Assembly: GCA_007026445.1 (NCBI GenBank)
Contig: VDMD01000011.1
Coordinates: forward strand, 248,001 to 312,000
DNA: 64,000 bases
Direction of reading: 5' to 3'
Source: Schizophyllum amplum
Lineage: Eukaryota; Basidiomycota; Agaricomycetes; Agaricales; Schizophyllaceae
The number at the start of each line of letters is the position of its first letter. Within the stretch, counting starts at the first letter, position 1. The notes beneath the pieces are model-generated. The model searched no databases. It had not been told where the DNA came from and saw only the letters and a program-made list of their open reading frames with translations. Below, piece by piece: positions 31,792 to 44,300 of this stretch. A program made the translations under genes and the position numbers.

Positions 31792-33251
31792 ATGTCCTCC
31801 ACCGCCAAACGCGTATTCGAGATCAAGACCGCTACCGGCCTGACATTCCGCCTCAGCACTGCTGTGTCGGGCGACATTGTTATCAAGGCCACGGATGACC
31901 ACCCCGAATTGAGGTACCGCGTCGACATCGACGCTCATAGGGTTCAATCCCTGGACAAGGTGCGTCGCGGGCTCTGGCATACATTGCGCATGTCACTGAC
32001 TGTGAGACAAAGGATGAGACCCCGATTGTCGAAGAGCCACAGCACGAGGACAGCATCGTCGCCCATGCGATCGAACCTGTGAAGCAGGCGGAGCACCCCG
32101 CAGATCAGGCCTTGCAGCTCGTGGAACAGCCGGAGCTATCGAGTGAGATCGCCTCGGGCCAGCTCTCTGATGTTGCCGACGAGTCGGACTGTGCGGACGA
32201 TGATTCGTTCCTCTTGGCCGAGCAGCTTGAGCAGACGATGGCCTATGGCATGTCTGACGACGAGGAAGACGAGTACAACGAAAGCGAGGAATCTGACGGT
32301 CTGCCTGTGTGGTCTCTATACGCTAAGGAGAACGTGCCGCCGGAAGAAGACGAGTATGAGGAAGGAGTTGAGTCCGAGGAGGAAGTCGAACACTATCTAT
32401 CCACCATCATGGAGGAGGACGAAGACGAGGACGAGGAGGAACAGTCGGCGTCAAATGAGGAGGACGAGGGAAAAGGTGATGAGGTACAGGCCCAGGCTGA
32501 CGGCCCCAGCGACGGCTCTGGCTTGCCGTGGTGGGCGTTGAACCTCACAACCGGCAACTCCAGCGCGCGGTACTGGAGGCTTAGCGACTTCCACTCGTTC
32601 TCTGGCCTCCAGCCGGTGGAAGACGCGATAGCCGCTGCACACGAGCTGGACGCGCAGGAGGCCCAGGAACCCGAACCGGTCGTCCTCCATCCCGTGGCCG
32701 AAAAGGAGAATATCGAGCCCAGCGCAGACCCGGACGCTCTGCCCCATGGTGCCACTAGAGTCCTCACTCGTCGCAAGTTCTCGGATATGGACGCGGAGGA
32801 TGAGGAGGAGTGGTCGCCCGAAGAGGGTTTGCTCACGTCGACGCCCAGAGCGTCGTCCTCGCGCGACGTCGAGCGTCCCAAGAAGCGCCTGCGCTTCTCG
32901 TCCCCAATCACTGCGCCCGACATCGCTATTCCTGGGGACTTCGATATGCCCGGGACGGAGGGCTTGAACGGTTTTGCGGCGGACACGAGTGCTATATTTG
33001 ATGAAAGCATCGTATTCAAAGAGGACGACAGCGACGCGGAGGTCGAGGAGCAGAGCTTCGATGCTCCCTCGTTCGCTCTTGTCCAACAGGGCACCCCTGT
33101 TCGCTCTCCTGTCCGCCGTCCTCGTGCCGCTTTCACGATCTATCGGGACGAGCCTTCCTCTTCGGCGGTCACTATCACCCGCGAGAACGACAACCCTCTC
33201 GCCACGCTTTACGTCGACGAGGCTGTCGAGAAGTCTCTCGCCGAAGACTAA
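31792..33251 (+). CDS. Acidic nuclear protein with two KEN boxes
   Basis: Two exons (31792-31959, 32013-33251) give 468 residues. The first 56 residues form a compact domain (KRVFEIKTATGLTFRLS, then YRVDIDAHRVQSL). The rest is very acidic, with Glu/Asp runs around residues 140-210. Two KEN motifs are at 161-163 (AKENVPPEE) and 287-289 (EKENIEP). A likely nuclear localisation signal is ERPKKRLRFSSP, and the C-terminal part is Ser/Pro/Arg-rich with VRSPVRRPRAAF. KEN boxes are recognised by the anaphase-promoting complex with Cdh1, so cell-cycle-controlled destruction is a reasonable guess. No family recognised. A further intron-like segment (33308-33359) lies in the 3' UTR. Its neighbour downstream is a condensin subunit. 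Confidence 0.75.
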
Positions 33252-34056
33252 ACCCAATCAGAACAACATTACAAACGCGAGCTGCTGCGTAGTGGAGACT
33301 TCATTGAGGTGCGTTTTCTTCCGCTCTACTCAAATCTGGATGCTGACGTTCTCTTGTAGGTCTCTACGGTATAACGGCATTATCCAACACAGACCACACA
33401 CCTTCACCACTTGCTCAACGGAGCGCCATCGCCCTCTGGGGCATGGCAACCTTAAATAAGCGTCCGACGGGCCCGATGTCGACGATTGAGAGGAACGTGC
33501 TCTCTGTTCTTTCTACACCAGTGTTCTGACCTTTTCCACCATCCTAAATCTATCAATTACGAACGTTGAACAGTGTATACTCATCATCCCTTCATATCTT
33601 ACTCGTCATCCTTTCTTTATACTTCACCGGTGACGAACGTTTGCTTGTTATGACTTCCTTCCTCCGCATACTTATTTGAAGACGTACTGACTGCCTCGAT
33701 ACACGAAACGTGCCTTGCTTGCTATACATACATAATCACCTCGGCTGAGCCAGGAGCCTGAGTGAGACCCCCGGCAATCTGTGAGAAGAGGCTGACCCGT
33801 GAGATTAGAATGAGAGCACCAACGAGCCGGCTACCTATGCGCGTCGCATCTCTCTGCCCCAGTGCCCTTTAAGGCGGGATTTGAGCCTGTGTTCGAGTCG
33901 AGTTCCGTTAGTGAAGAGTTTTAAATAAGAGCAAGAATGCAGCATCATGATCGAAGCATCAACTGAGATGCACGTGACCGCGTAAATGAGTGGCGCTTGT
34001 GCCAGCCGCGCATCTTGCTCTCAACTCTCATCCCAGTCCACCCGACGCGATATGCC
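33252..34056. other. 3' UTR with intron, then condensin promoter
   Basis: A good GTGCGTTT...TCTTGTAG intron lies just after the stop codon of the KEN-box gene. The remainder shows no gene. Confidence 0.4.
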
Positions 34057-37000
34057 ATGCCGGCGCGCACTCTATCCCGTAATGACTCGCAATTGATTAC
34101 TGGGGGACCCTTCACCGAACGTCTAAAGCGAACACTGGACGGCATCCTCTCTCAAGTTCAGGACAACATCCAAAATCACTCGAAGAATCAGGTGGCCCTC
34201 TACAAGTTGCACTTCGAGGCGCAGAGTATCCCGAAAGTAACTGAAGGCGGTCATGGAAGGATTTCTGGCGAACGGCTTTTCAGCGATGTGTTCGACGAAC
34301 GACTCAGTTCGATCCTCGACATCCCTAAGAAGCCGCAGCACAACAAGGTGGATAGGGTAATACAGTTCATCGGATCATATATAAAGTATATGAATGAGAA
34401 AGGTGCGTGGCAGTAGCATCGACGCTTACGGGAGGTCTGACTGGCTCTACAGCCGCAGAGGACACGCGGGCAGAGGGAGAGGACGAGGACGAGGACAACT
34501 TCGCATCGCGCTTCACTGCCCATCTCATCGAATACATCCTCCAGGGATATCACGCCTTGAACAAGACTGTACGCCTTCGTGTTCTGCAAATCACCACAGC
34601 TGTCATCTCACACCTTGGGACAATCGACGGGGACCTATACGACAAGCTGCGAGATGCGCTCCGCGAGCGCGCCGGCGACAAGGAGAATTCAGTGCGCACT
34701 CAGGTCGTCATGTCCCTCTGCAAGATCGTCGACACACCGACGACGGAAGATACAGAATATGACGAGGACGTGGAAAGCGAGCTCCTGGAGATGCTAGCCG
34801 TCGATACTGCGGCGGAGGTACGGCGGGCGATCTTGCTCAACTTGCCGTTGACGGAGGTCAGGCTGGCTGGAGTGCTTACGCGGTTGCGCGAAGAGGACGC
34901 GGTGACACGGAGGTTGATATACGCCAAGACGCTCGCTCTGGAGGGCACCACAGATGGAGAGACGTCCATAGCGAATCCGCGGGTGTTGAACTGGGAACAG
35001 GTGGAGAATATCGTCAAACACGGGCTGAACGACCGCGATGAGAGCGTGCGGACCGCCGCAGGGAGGCTCATGACCACCTGGTACGACGAGATGGGCACTA
35101 CCATCAAGGCTGAGGCAGGCAAACGGCCGGTATCCGAGATTGTTCAGGAGCAAATGGTCGCCTTCCTATCCCTTTTTCATTTACAAGCAGAGGGACGGGA
35201 GCTAGCGCAGAAGGCGTTGGAGGCGGTTTTCCGTGCGCGACCGGACGGCGTGGACAACCTCCGGTTTGACGGTAAGCCCCTCGTGCATTCGCAAACATGG
35301 TGATCTAACACGAGTACAGAACGATTCTGGAGGCACCTCACGCCTGAGTCAGCTTTACTTGCTCGCGTGTTCGTCGACCATTGCCGAGCACGGGATAGCG
35401 CGCGCCTTGACGCTGCTATGACTGAGGTCCATACTCTCGCAGGGACCGTTCAAACCCTTTACAACGCGCTCCTCGAGGACATCGATAACGAGCGACACGG
35501 TTTATCCTATGCGCCCGAGGACCTGCGGGCTGCACAGGACACCAAAATCCTCATCATCGACCAGGTACTGCAGACGATCAGCCTTATGCCGATAGACCAT
35601 TACGGCGGACAGATCACTGCGAAGATGATGCGTGCGTTGTCCGCAATGCGGTCTGCTGCCTGATCTAACGGGAGTTGCAGGCGCGATGCTAGAGAACGAG
35701 CAACTGCCGGAGAAGCTGATCCCGCGATGCTTGGATGTGCTGCGAGAGGTTGTCAACAACGAGCGCGATCTCATTATGCGGGTCGTGGAGATTGTGGATG
35801 AGCTCAGGGACCCGGCTTCCGAGCGCGGCGTGGAAGGCGAAGAAGAGCAGGCTCAAGATGTGAGTATCATCGTATCCATGCCTTTGTCCTGCTCACCATC
35901 GACCAGCCTGATGCCAGCCAAGATGATATGGATCCCAACGCGACGCCCATGGCGAAACCGCCGTGGAACGATATGTTCAAGAAGCCAGTAGCAGAGCTGA
36001 CGGAGAAAGAGCAACAGCGCGTCGACGCCGTCGACCTGAAGTGTTTGACGCTTTTGCAATGCGTGCTGGAGCGGGTAGAGGAGGTGTGCATTTCTGCTCG
36101 TCGGCGCTTGGTGCTGCTGTAGCCCACGTCTGAAGAAGTCTGTGATTGCTGATGAGTTTCTAGACGCTGGAGAACAACACTATACTCATGGGACCCACGG
36201 CAAGCATCATTATGCCTGCTATCGCTCGAGAAAACGCCGACTTCAGGGAGAAGGGCCTGCTTTGCCTAGGTTTGATATGCCTCATTTCTCTGGTGAGTTT
36301 TTGACCAAGTTTGCAAGTTCTGCATGGACAATCTCGGACGCGTCTGCCTCACGCCGTTTCGACTCATCTCATCATCGACGCTGACCGTAAATCTTTGCAG
36401 GAGGTCGCGAAGCGGTCGATCGGCGTGTTCTTGCAGCACTTGCATGACGAAGACTGCCCGGACGATCTGCGCGCTACTCTGGTGATGACCCTCTTCGACG
36501 TATTACTGGCGCATCGGCACTTCTTCGTCTCAAAACCGATGACGGAACACGTAAGTTTTTCCATTCTTTACCACCTTCCCTATCCAATATCACCTTTCCT
36601 TTCCACCGTCGGTCCTACATCAAGTTCAAGCGCATTCGTATATATGAATCTCATTCGCCGAAGCTGAAGAAGGGCCCCAACTGATCTCTCCCTTGTGCAG
36701 GTTGGCAAACTGATGACGATGTTCTACTCTATGATGCAAGACGCGGACACCGACCCTAAGTTGTTGGCGGTGCTGGGTCACGGGCTGATGAAGGTCGTGC
36801 TGGCAGGGATGATCAGTGCGGCGAGGACAGATGGAAGGGAAGAGGGAGATGACGAGGATGAGGGTGTAGAGGAAAGATCATCACTGGAGTTGGTGAGTGG
36901 CTAGTCTGGTGTTCAATTTCGGGTGTCGGAGGGGATGTATTGTGTTCGGTGCGGGACAGCGGACTGACTGAACGAAAGCAAGAGGGAGGCAATTGCTGAT

Positions 37001-38833
37001 TCCTTGAGCAGGCTATCCGCAACCTGATCGTCTCTTACACGGACCCGACGACGTCCGGGAACCAGCCGCTCTTGCAATGTCTACACCACGCGTTGGGAGT
37101 GTTCGCGCATACGTCGGCGGGGAACAAGGATATCATGCGGCATGTGAGTGTCCTTTATGTGTAATCCGGCGACTACATGCACTTGACGAGTCATGTGCAT
37201 CTGGCTGCTATGCATGTTTGGCGCCCTATATGTGGCATCAGCAGTATTGTTGACGACCGGCCTTCCAGTCCTTCCGGCCGGTATACAAGCGGCTTTGTGA
37301 GACCTTCCACGATGGCGTTGAGGACGCGCTGGAACCGAGCAAGGTCGCTGACATGTTCTTGGAGTGGACGGATCCTGAAAGAGCGTCGTGAGTCCTTTCA
37401 ATCATGGCGTGAACGTGGATATCGCTGACCAGGCTTTCCATTTCCACCGACCTGTTTTTCTGCGATTCTACCCGCCCCCGTCTTTGATCCCGGTGTTCGC
37501 CGTGCGATCAACTGTACCATACAGAGCGCTCGTCAAGGAGCACATGTCCGTCAAGGAGTGGAGTGTCCAACTCGATTTAGCGAGGGATATCATGCGCATG
37601 CTCTTGCAGGATACGGAGCTTGAGAGTGAGCTCTTACCTGCAAGACTTCTGAAGAAGAAGTGGCCGCTGACAGCAGCCCTTTTGCAGAAGATGAGCGTAA
37701 GGCGCTATGCTCGATGCTATCGGCAATCTATTTGCCCGACGATCCGGACGTGGATCCGCTGAAGGTGCAAAGGCTCAAGATACTGGCGGAGACGGTGTTG
37801 AGAGGGGTGCGTGCTGTGCGATGTAATCGACACATCACGTACCGGGCTGACCGTCTTCCCCCGTCAACAGCGTCGTCCCCCACCCGGCCAGAAGCCCCGC
37901 GAGCAGGTGGAGAAGTTCGACCGGGCGCTGGAGAAAAAGTATGCGGTGCAGCTGGAGGGCTTCAGCCGGGAAGACGCCAGGCAGCAGGAGCAGTTTAGGA
38001 GCGTGTTTGAATTTGTGGATGGGATCCTGGATGAGGAGGAGGAGGAGGATGCGAAGCCGGCGAGGAGAGCAGGTGCCAGGTACGAGACTTTAGTGATGGT
38101 ATAAGCCAGTGCTCATCAGTCTCTCTAGACGCTCAGCGAGTGTGGCGACGACGGAGGCAAGTACGGGTCTGGTGGCTGAAGAGGAGGATGTGAAGCCGGT
38201 GATAAGGAAGACGAGAAAGCGGTGCGTGATGTTTTCGGCGCTAGGGATGCATATGCCGATGAATCGTGCAGGCGGGCAGAGAGCGTCACGAGTTCAGCGA
38301 CGGAAGGAGACAGGTCAAAACCGGCCTCAAAACGGAAGGCGAAGGCAAAGGCAAAGTGAGTTATTTCCTCGCGAGGGTCATGGTAATGGGCGCTGAGATG
38401 GTTGCAGACGCCGCCGTACATCGACGTCGGATGAAGATACAGAGGTCGATGAACCGCCGGCACCTGTGCAACGAACGCGACGTTCGACGCGGAATGCGTA
38501 CGTAGCTCTATTGCACTGCAATCGAGGGAGACGCTGACCGCGTACTACAGTGCCAAAAAGAAGGAGGTCATCAACTTGATCACGGATGAAGAAGATGCGG
38601 CGAATGAAGCCGGATCAGCCGCAGCGGACGACGACGATTTCGTGGTGGAGGCTACACCCAAGGTCAAGCCGAGAAGACGCGGATTGCCGGTGAACGTCGG
38701 CGGGGACGTCGATCGAGACATCAGTGCGCTGCTTGGACGCGGCGGCCCTAGGACATCTGGGAGCCTCCTGAATTCGGCAGAGGATGTGGACTCAGAGGAT
38801 GAGGTGATCGGCAGTCTGCTATCGCTGGAGTGA
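34057..38833 (+). CDS. YCG1: Condensin HEAT-repeat subunit, Ycg1/Cnd3/CAP-G
   Basis: Non-SMC subunit of condensin, which binds DNA with the Brn1 kleisin and compacts mitotic chromosomes. Seventeen exons were assigned: 34057-34402, 34453-35271, 35320-35631, 35681-35859, 35907-36083, 36164-36292, 36401-36550, 36701-36892, 37012-37143, 37269-37387, 37525-37625, 37688-37806, 37871-38079, 38129-38221, 38272-38355, 38408-38497, 38551-38833. Total 1177 residues with continuous phase. The N-terminal HEAT block (HNKVDRVIQFIGSYIKYMNE), YHALNKTVRLRVLQ, DKENSVRTQVVMSLCKI, VRRAILLNLPLT and the LCLGLICLIS region are conserved CAP-G features. The last 250 residues are basic and acidic low complexity, ending VIGSLLSLE. 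The first in-frame ATG is used; a nearby ATG at 34052 is out of frame. The intron at 37388-37524 has an internal acceptor that would lead to a stop, so the distal acceptor is required. Confidence 0.93.
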
Positions 38834-38871
38834 TTTCTGTTTGCGTAATTTACTTCGATACCCTGTAGTTA

Positions 38872-40436
38872 CTATAACACGCTTTTCTTGGTTCTCCTTT
38901 TCGGTGCAAGTATGTAACTGGTCAAGATTTTCATGTCGTACTCGAGATCGATTGCCGGGCACCCCGGCACCGTGCAACCCATTAATTCAGGAAGCAGGTG
39001 GGCGACAAAGGTGATGTCGAGGACAGCGCCCAGCCAGTCACTCCATCCGAACATGTTCGTGGTTAACCCGCGTTCCACACCGAGTACGGTGTACTTCAGC
39101 GAATCACGCGACGTAAGTATGCCGATGTCCATGCGGCAGAATACCTCGAGGTTGGACACCTGCGTTCGACGGTCTCTCTTTTCCATCGCAATGAGCTCGT
39201 CCAAGTTTGCGTCCACGAAGTCGACGAGCTCCTGCATCCCTTCTTTGAGCTTTGTTTGGCTGTACATGAGAGCTGGGCCTCGACCAGGGCTCCTGCCTCA
39301 ACCCATTACCAGAGCGATCGAGTTTGCTGCAGATTAATCAGTCACGCCGCACGCCCACTCAAGCAGAAAAGAATTGCCAACAGACAATGTATCTTGTAGC
39401 GGCATACACCCCAATGTTAGCTGCTCCAGATATTGGCCGTCGTGATGCCGGGTTGCTTGAAAGATGCGGGTGACTTGGCGACCGATCACGTATCTCACCC
39501 ATCTTCCAGTTCTTTATGGGCGTTGTCGTGCGGCGCTCGATTGGTAACCGGTCGATGAAGGAAATGCCCATTCTGTCCGCTCTGGCTCGAGGCTGAACAC
39601 CCCGTGTCTTGATGCGGTGCAGGTGCGTATCTTCATCCCGACGACGTGTTGTCCTCCACGGGTCCTCCATCTGTCCTCGTCGAGGCAAATCACTGTCTCA
39701 TCCGATGGCGACGATGCGGTACGTAGGCGATGATGGTCTATGCGTATATCTCCGTGCAAATCTGCCGCCCAGCGTGCTGCTGGTCGTGCGCCTCCAAGCC
39801 GCACCGCAGTTCGATCGAGATTGGCGGTAGTGAGCACAGGGTTGCCCCCGTAAAGTAGGTCGAAAGGGTCAGAAAAGGACGACAGTCTCCTGCAAAGCCT
39901 TCATGCCCAAAGCCGGCTTGGACGGAAGCTTGTGCGCTGGGTGGCTTAGACGAACAAGATCGGTCAGCAAAAAGCAAGCGGAAAGACTTCGGCAGCAACT
40001 CACAGCCAGTCTCTGTTCAAGGCAGGACCTCCCAGAAGAAGATCCGCCTGACATAGCAAATCCAAGTCCGCTTCATGAGCCCCGGGTTCTAGTATGGCCT
40101 GGATGAAGCGCTCGTAAGACAAACCGATGACCTTGACGTCCTTGCAGGTGTCCCGTGAGTTCGAATGATTCAAAGTCAGCACGGCATGAACCTAGGATCG
40201 CAATTGAGCACTTTAGCGAGTGTGGAACCGAAGCCCATATGAGCAAGCACCCACTCCCACATGGCAAGCTTGTGAGTGAGCTGATCCTTTGGGGCGGAGT
40301 GGACCGCTGTGATGTCGCCTGGGACCTCGAGCGAGACCGCCCCGGGAGCGACCGCCTGCAGCCATTCAACTTCTTCAGGTGTAGAGTTGATTATGCCAAC
40401 GTGCGATATCCCTTCCGTGTCGTGAATGGATGCCAT
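38872..40436 (-). CDS. Unrecognised protein, possibly ATP-grasp-like, structure partial
   Basis: The ATG at 40436 begins MASIHDTEGISHVGIINSTP. A first exon to about 40190 is joined by an intron to DVKVIGLSYERFIQAILEPG (40141-40020). After poorly resolved exons between 40000 and 39290, the chain ends with a 3' exon (about 39290-38872) containing LEVFCRMDIGIL and VLGVERGLTTNMFG. The order of a Arg/Met-Asp-Ile strand followed by V.GVER.LTT recalls the end of ATP-grasp-like proteins (a metal-binding E/N pair), but this is inference and no nucleotide-binding Lys was identified. The gene converges with the condensin gene, 38 bp apart. A frameshift or missed introns in the middle would make it a pseudogene. 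Confidence 0.45.
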
Positions 40437-41356
40437 CGCTGAGGACTGGGTCGGGAACAAATACAACCACCAGGTGCTCGGGTATGAGATCGCGGTCGGA
40501 ACCCCGTATCTCGCACTTTCGCATGGTCGGCGGACAACGCTGACGACAGGGATCCTCGCGCATTTGGTCGGTTCGCTCGTCACGCGTGGCCGGCCTCGCA
40601 GATTGTCACTGCCAGTCAGGGTGCTCCGGACCCCTGTTCGCGTCGAGCACGACTTCGTAGCCAGGGCAGCGTGGGGTGCACTTCTCCTTGAGACCGACCT
40701 TGGTTTGCAGCGAGAGATGTCGGTGGTGGTTTCTGTTACGGCTCGTGAAGATATTACCATTCAAGGTCCCACTGCTCCTGGCGGAGACCGGGCAGTTACC
40801 CTCGGCGCCGCAGCACCAACTCTCGTCGGCACTACCCGGCACTACCTAGATCTTGCGCACTCAATGACATTGGCTTTGCACAAGGGTGGTCGATCTGCGG
40901 GGACAGGTACGCTGGCGTGAAGGTTGACCGCACGCCAGCGGCGTTTTTTGCTTATGCTTTGCAGTGACCTTCTCGTGAGTGCCGACTGGTGATCCAACTT
41001 GCGAGTCACCGTCGATGGACAATTGTGCCATTCATAGCAGCGAGCGCTCATCAGCAGTGACACAAGTCGAGAATGCGGTGAGGACAACGGCCCTCAATTG
41101 CAATGATCATGTACAGCTTGAATCCATCGTGAGTCCAGGTCAAAATATTTCGTACAAGAGACCGCTACAGTGGCTACAGTGTATAAGTAGTGAGGGAGTC
41201 GGATAAGTTACATTAAACAGTACAAAGCAAGCATGGGCTAGCACTGTCAGTACTGTCGATATGTCGATAGCGCGCGTATAGTCTGATAAATGCAGGTATT
41301 GCGGGACAGCCGCTGTTACACGTTCTAGGGTTTCTGGTATATCGCACATGCCGTCG
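40437..41356. other. Spacer between unrecognised gene and histidine kinase end
   Basis: A 164-codon plus-strand frame at 40426-40920 overlaps the proposed start of the minus-strand gene and matches nothing known. The remainder is non-coding and contains the 3' UTR of the histidine kinase gene. Confidence 0.35.
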
Positions 41357-44300
41357 TCATGATGTGTATGGTGGGTGGCCGAACATAGAAAGAAGCGCAG
41401 TCAGGTCGGCTGGGAAAAGATCAGTAGGTGCTTTTTCGAACCGAAGTGCGCACGCACGTTTCTTGAGCGGCTTGCTGAAGAAGCCGTTCATGCCTGCGCT
41501 CATGCAAAGCTTCTTCGTAGATTCTTGACAGTCTGCACTAAGCGCAACGATGGGAAGTACAACAGGCGATTTCCGCTTGTTCTCGAGGATCCGAAGACGC
41601 TTTGTCGCCTCCACACCATCGCAGATGGGCATGTCTTGTGAAACTAATCAGTCTCATGATCTACTTCACGAATGATTGCACTCACGATGGTCGAAAAGGG
41701 CGATACTGAAGTATCCGGGCTCGTGCGCTTCCCATTCTAGATTCGCACAAATGAGCATACCCCTTGATCACGTGAGTAGCATGCAAACCTGCTATAGCCT
41801 CGCTGCCATTCGAAGTCGCGGTTACCTTGAGCTGATACTTCTCCAACTGCTTGACGAGGAGGTTTTGCGAGACTATGTTGTCTATTACGCCTGTCAGTAC
41901 GATATATGCGGTCAGTGCTGATGATGGCAAACCTTCCGCCACTAGCACGTTGCCGAACAATGTCCGCTGCGCCGTGGTTAGGTCATCCAACGCCTTCGAA
42001 ACATCGGACCTCGGCTGAGCGGACGCCACAGTCTGCAAACTCTTCAACTCTGCCAGCAGCTGAAGCAGCCGAGCGGTCCGCGGAGGCTTCGTCATTCGGA
42101 TGATGCGGTCAGAGCTCGTGCTGAAAACCGATGTCGACGAGCGATTCGCTGTAGGGGTGTAAAGGTGCATGATCTTCGTCTCGGCGAGACCTGTCAAGTT
42201 GAGGTTAACCATGAAGCCCGTGAACTCGTCAACATGTCTCTCAGATTGATCGTCGAGGAGCACGAAGTCGAGCTGAACAGGCGCAGAGCCAATTATGGGC
42301 AGGCGCGCTTTGGCCTCGCGAAGCGAAGACATGAGAGTGATGTTGAAACCAGCCGAAGAAAGCATGTTGTTCAACAAGGCGAGCGTGACCTCCGATGGCG
42401 AGATGACGAGGACGCGGAAGGCTCCCTTGCGCAAGACGGTGCGCAGCTCATTGACTTCAGCTATCGACTGGGCTTCGTCAATGACGGGCAGGCGGAGATA
42501 GAACAGGCAACACACCTTCTTGGAATCGTCGTCGCTGTGGATTTTGACCGGTATCGTGAACCAAAACTTCGAGCCGACATTGACCTCAGACTGTACGCCG
42601 ATCGCGCCGCCCATAAGAGTGACCAGTTGTCTAGAGATCGATAGGCCGAGACCAGTTCCTCCGAACTTGCGCGTCGAGGAATTGTCTGCTTGCTGAAACG
42701 GCACAAACAGAAGATCGACATCGCTAGACGTTAGGCCGATACCCGTGTCTTGTATCACGAACTTCAGTTGCACTTCGCCTGGTCCAACGGTGGCTGAATT
42801 GTCGACAGAGCAGAACACTCTCACGTAGCCGCCCGCTGTGAATTTGACGGCGTTCCCGATCAGATTCATCAGCACTAATTGTGAGACTCAGCACGCGTCG
42901 ACAACATGGAGATCCTGGATATACCTTGACGGATCCGAGCATAGTCAGCGAATACCCATGGCGGTACGTCCGGCTCGATGTTGAATGACAAATCGAGCTT
43001 CTGAACGGCCATCGGTAGTAACAGCTCCATGCAGTCCTAGACAAGGCCATCAGACATTGACGAAAGATAAGGAAACATAGACGCACCGCTATGATATTCT
43101 GTAGTACCAGAGATGTGAATGACGGTGGCAATTATTGCTGATGAGACAAACCTCGACAAGAAACCCGCTAGGCTCCAACTTGAGTGCTGGGGAACAATGA
43201 GTTGTTTGTTACGTGCGAGCCATGTTCTGCGCTCTTACCAGAAGCTTCCAACTTGCTGTAATCCAAGATAGAGTCGATGATCTAGATAGTCGGTGTGAGA
43301 GGGCGCCGAATTCACCAGTCTGCGACATGACGTCTACCTTGAGAAGCAACTCGCATGATTGCTTCGCAGTCTGTACTATTTCCCGTTGACCCGTGTCCAA
43401 ATTCGTACCGCTCAGCAGGTCGAGAAGACCATAGAATGAGCTGAACGGTGTCCTCAACTCGTGGCTCATCGAAGCCAGGAAGTTGCTCTTGATCTAGGGG
43501 ACCAGAAATGAGCATGCTTCTCTCTACTATTGATGACACTAACCTTGGTCGCCTTCAACGCGTCCTCTCGACTTCGACGGGCAGCCTCCAAAGCGTCTCT
43601 TTGGGCAGCAATCATCTTCAAGTTTTCTCGTGTCGCCGTTTGTACTGAACGGAACAGGAGAGCATTCGCGATGCTGATGCTCGCTTGCTGGCATAACAAC
43701 GTCATGATCGACAACGTGTTTTTTGAGAAAGGCGAGGAGTTAGCCAGGTAAACGGCGCCAAATGTCTGGCCACGATTGCTGAAGATCGGTAGACATATGG
43801 CGGACCGAAGGGCCGTTTGGGCGGCTTCTGATGCGAACCGAGGATCTGTCGAGGCATCCTCGTAGTACACCCGCTCCTTGGAGTTGAGTGCTGTAACGAA
43901 CATGAGGCTATGGTAAATTCACGATATACACGACGACGTACTGTGCTGCAGGATGGCGATCTGCAAAGGGTCGTCCAAATCCCGCAACGAAATCGCGTTC
44001 CTGACGAAGCGCTCAGATGATACGGCGCTGTGTGTATAAGAGCGTACTCACTCGTGAACTAGGCAGGGACCACCTGCTTTCATGCTGGTAGCGACTGTAT
44101 AGTCGCCTACTTCGCGTGTGATGACAACTTTGAGAACCTTAGCCTTCCATTCAGGGATAGCTTGAATAAGTCGTACCGCAAGTGTTCAACGACCCAGATG
44201 TCTCTGTCGAGATCTCCGTCAGCCGTTGTAGGGCTGTTGGCAGCAGTAAGCGACTGATAGATGGAGATCGATCGATAATCCCCACCGGAGGAAAGGTTAA

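Noticed and set aside
37388..37434. Short intron with nearer acceptor in the condensin gene
   Set aside because: Using the near acceptor gives a stop codon soon after; the distal acceptor at 37524 restores the conserved frame.
40426..40920. Plus-strand frame of 164 codons
   Set aside because: Overlaps the proposed start of the minus-strand gene at 40436, matches no family and lacks upstream signals. It remains possible.
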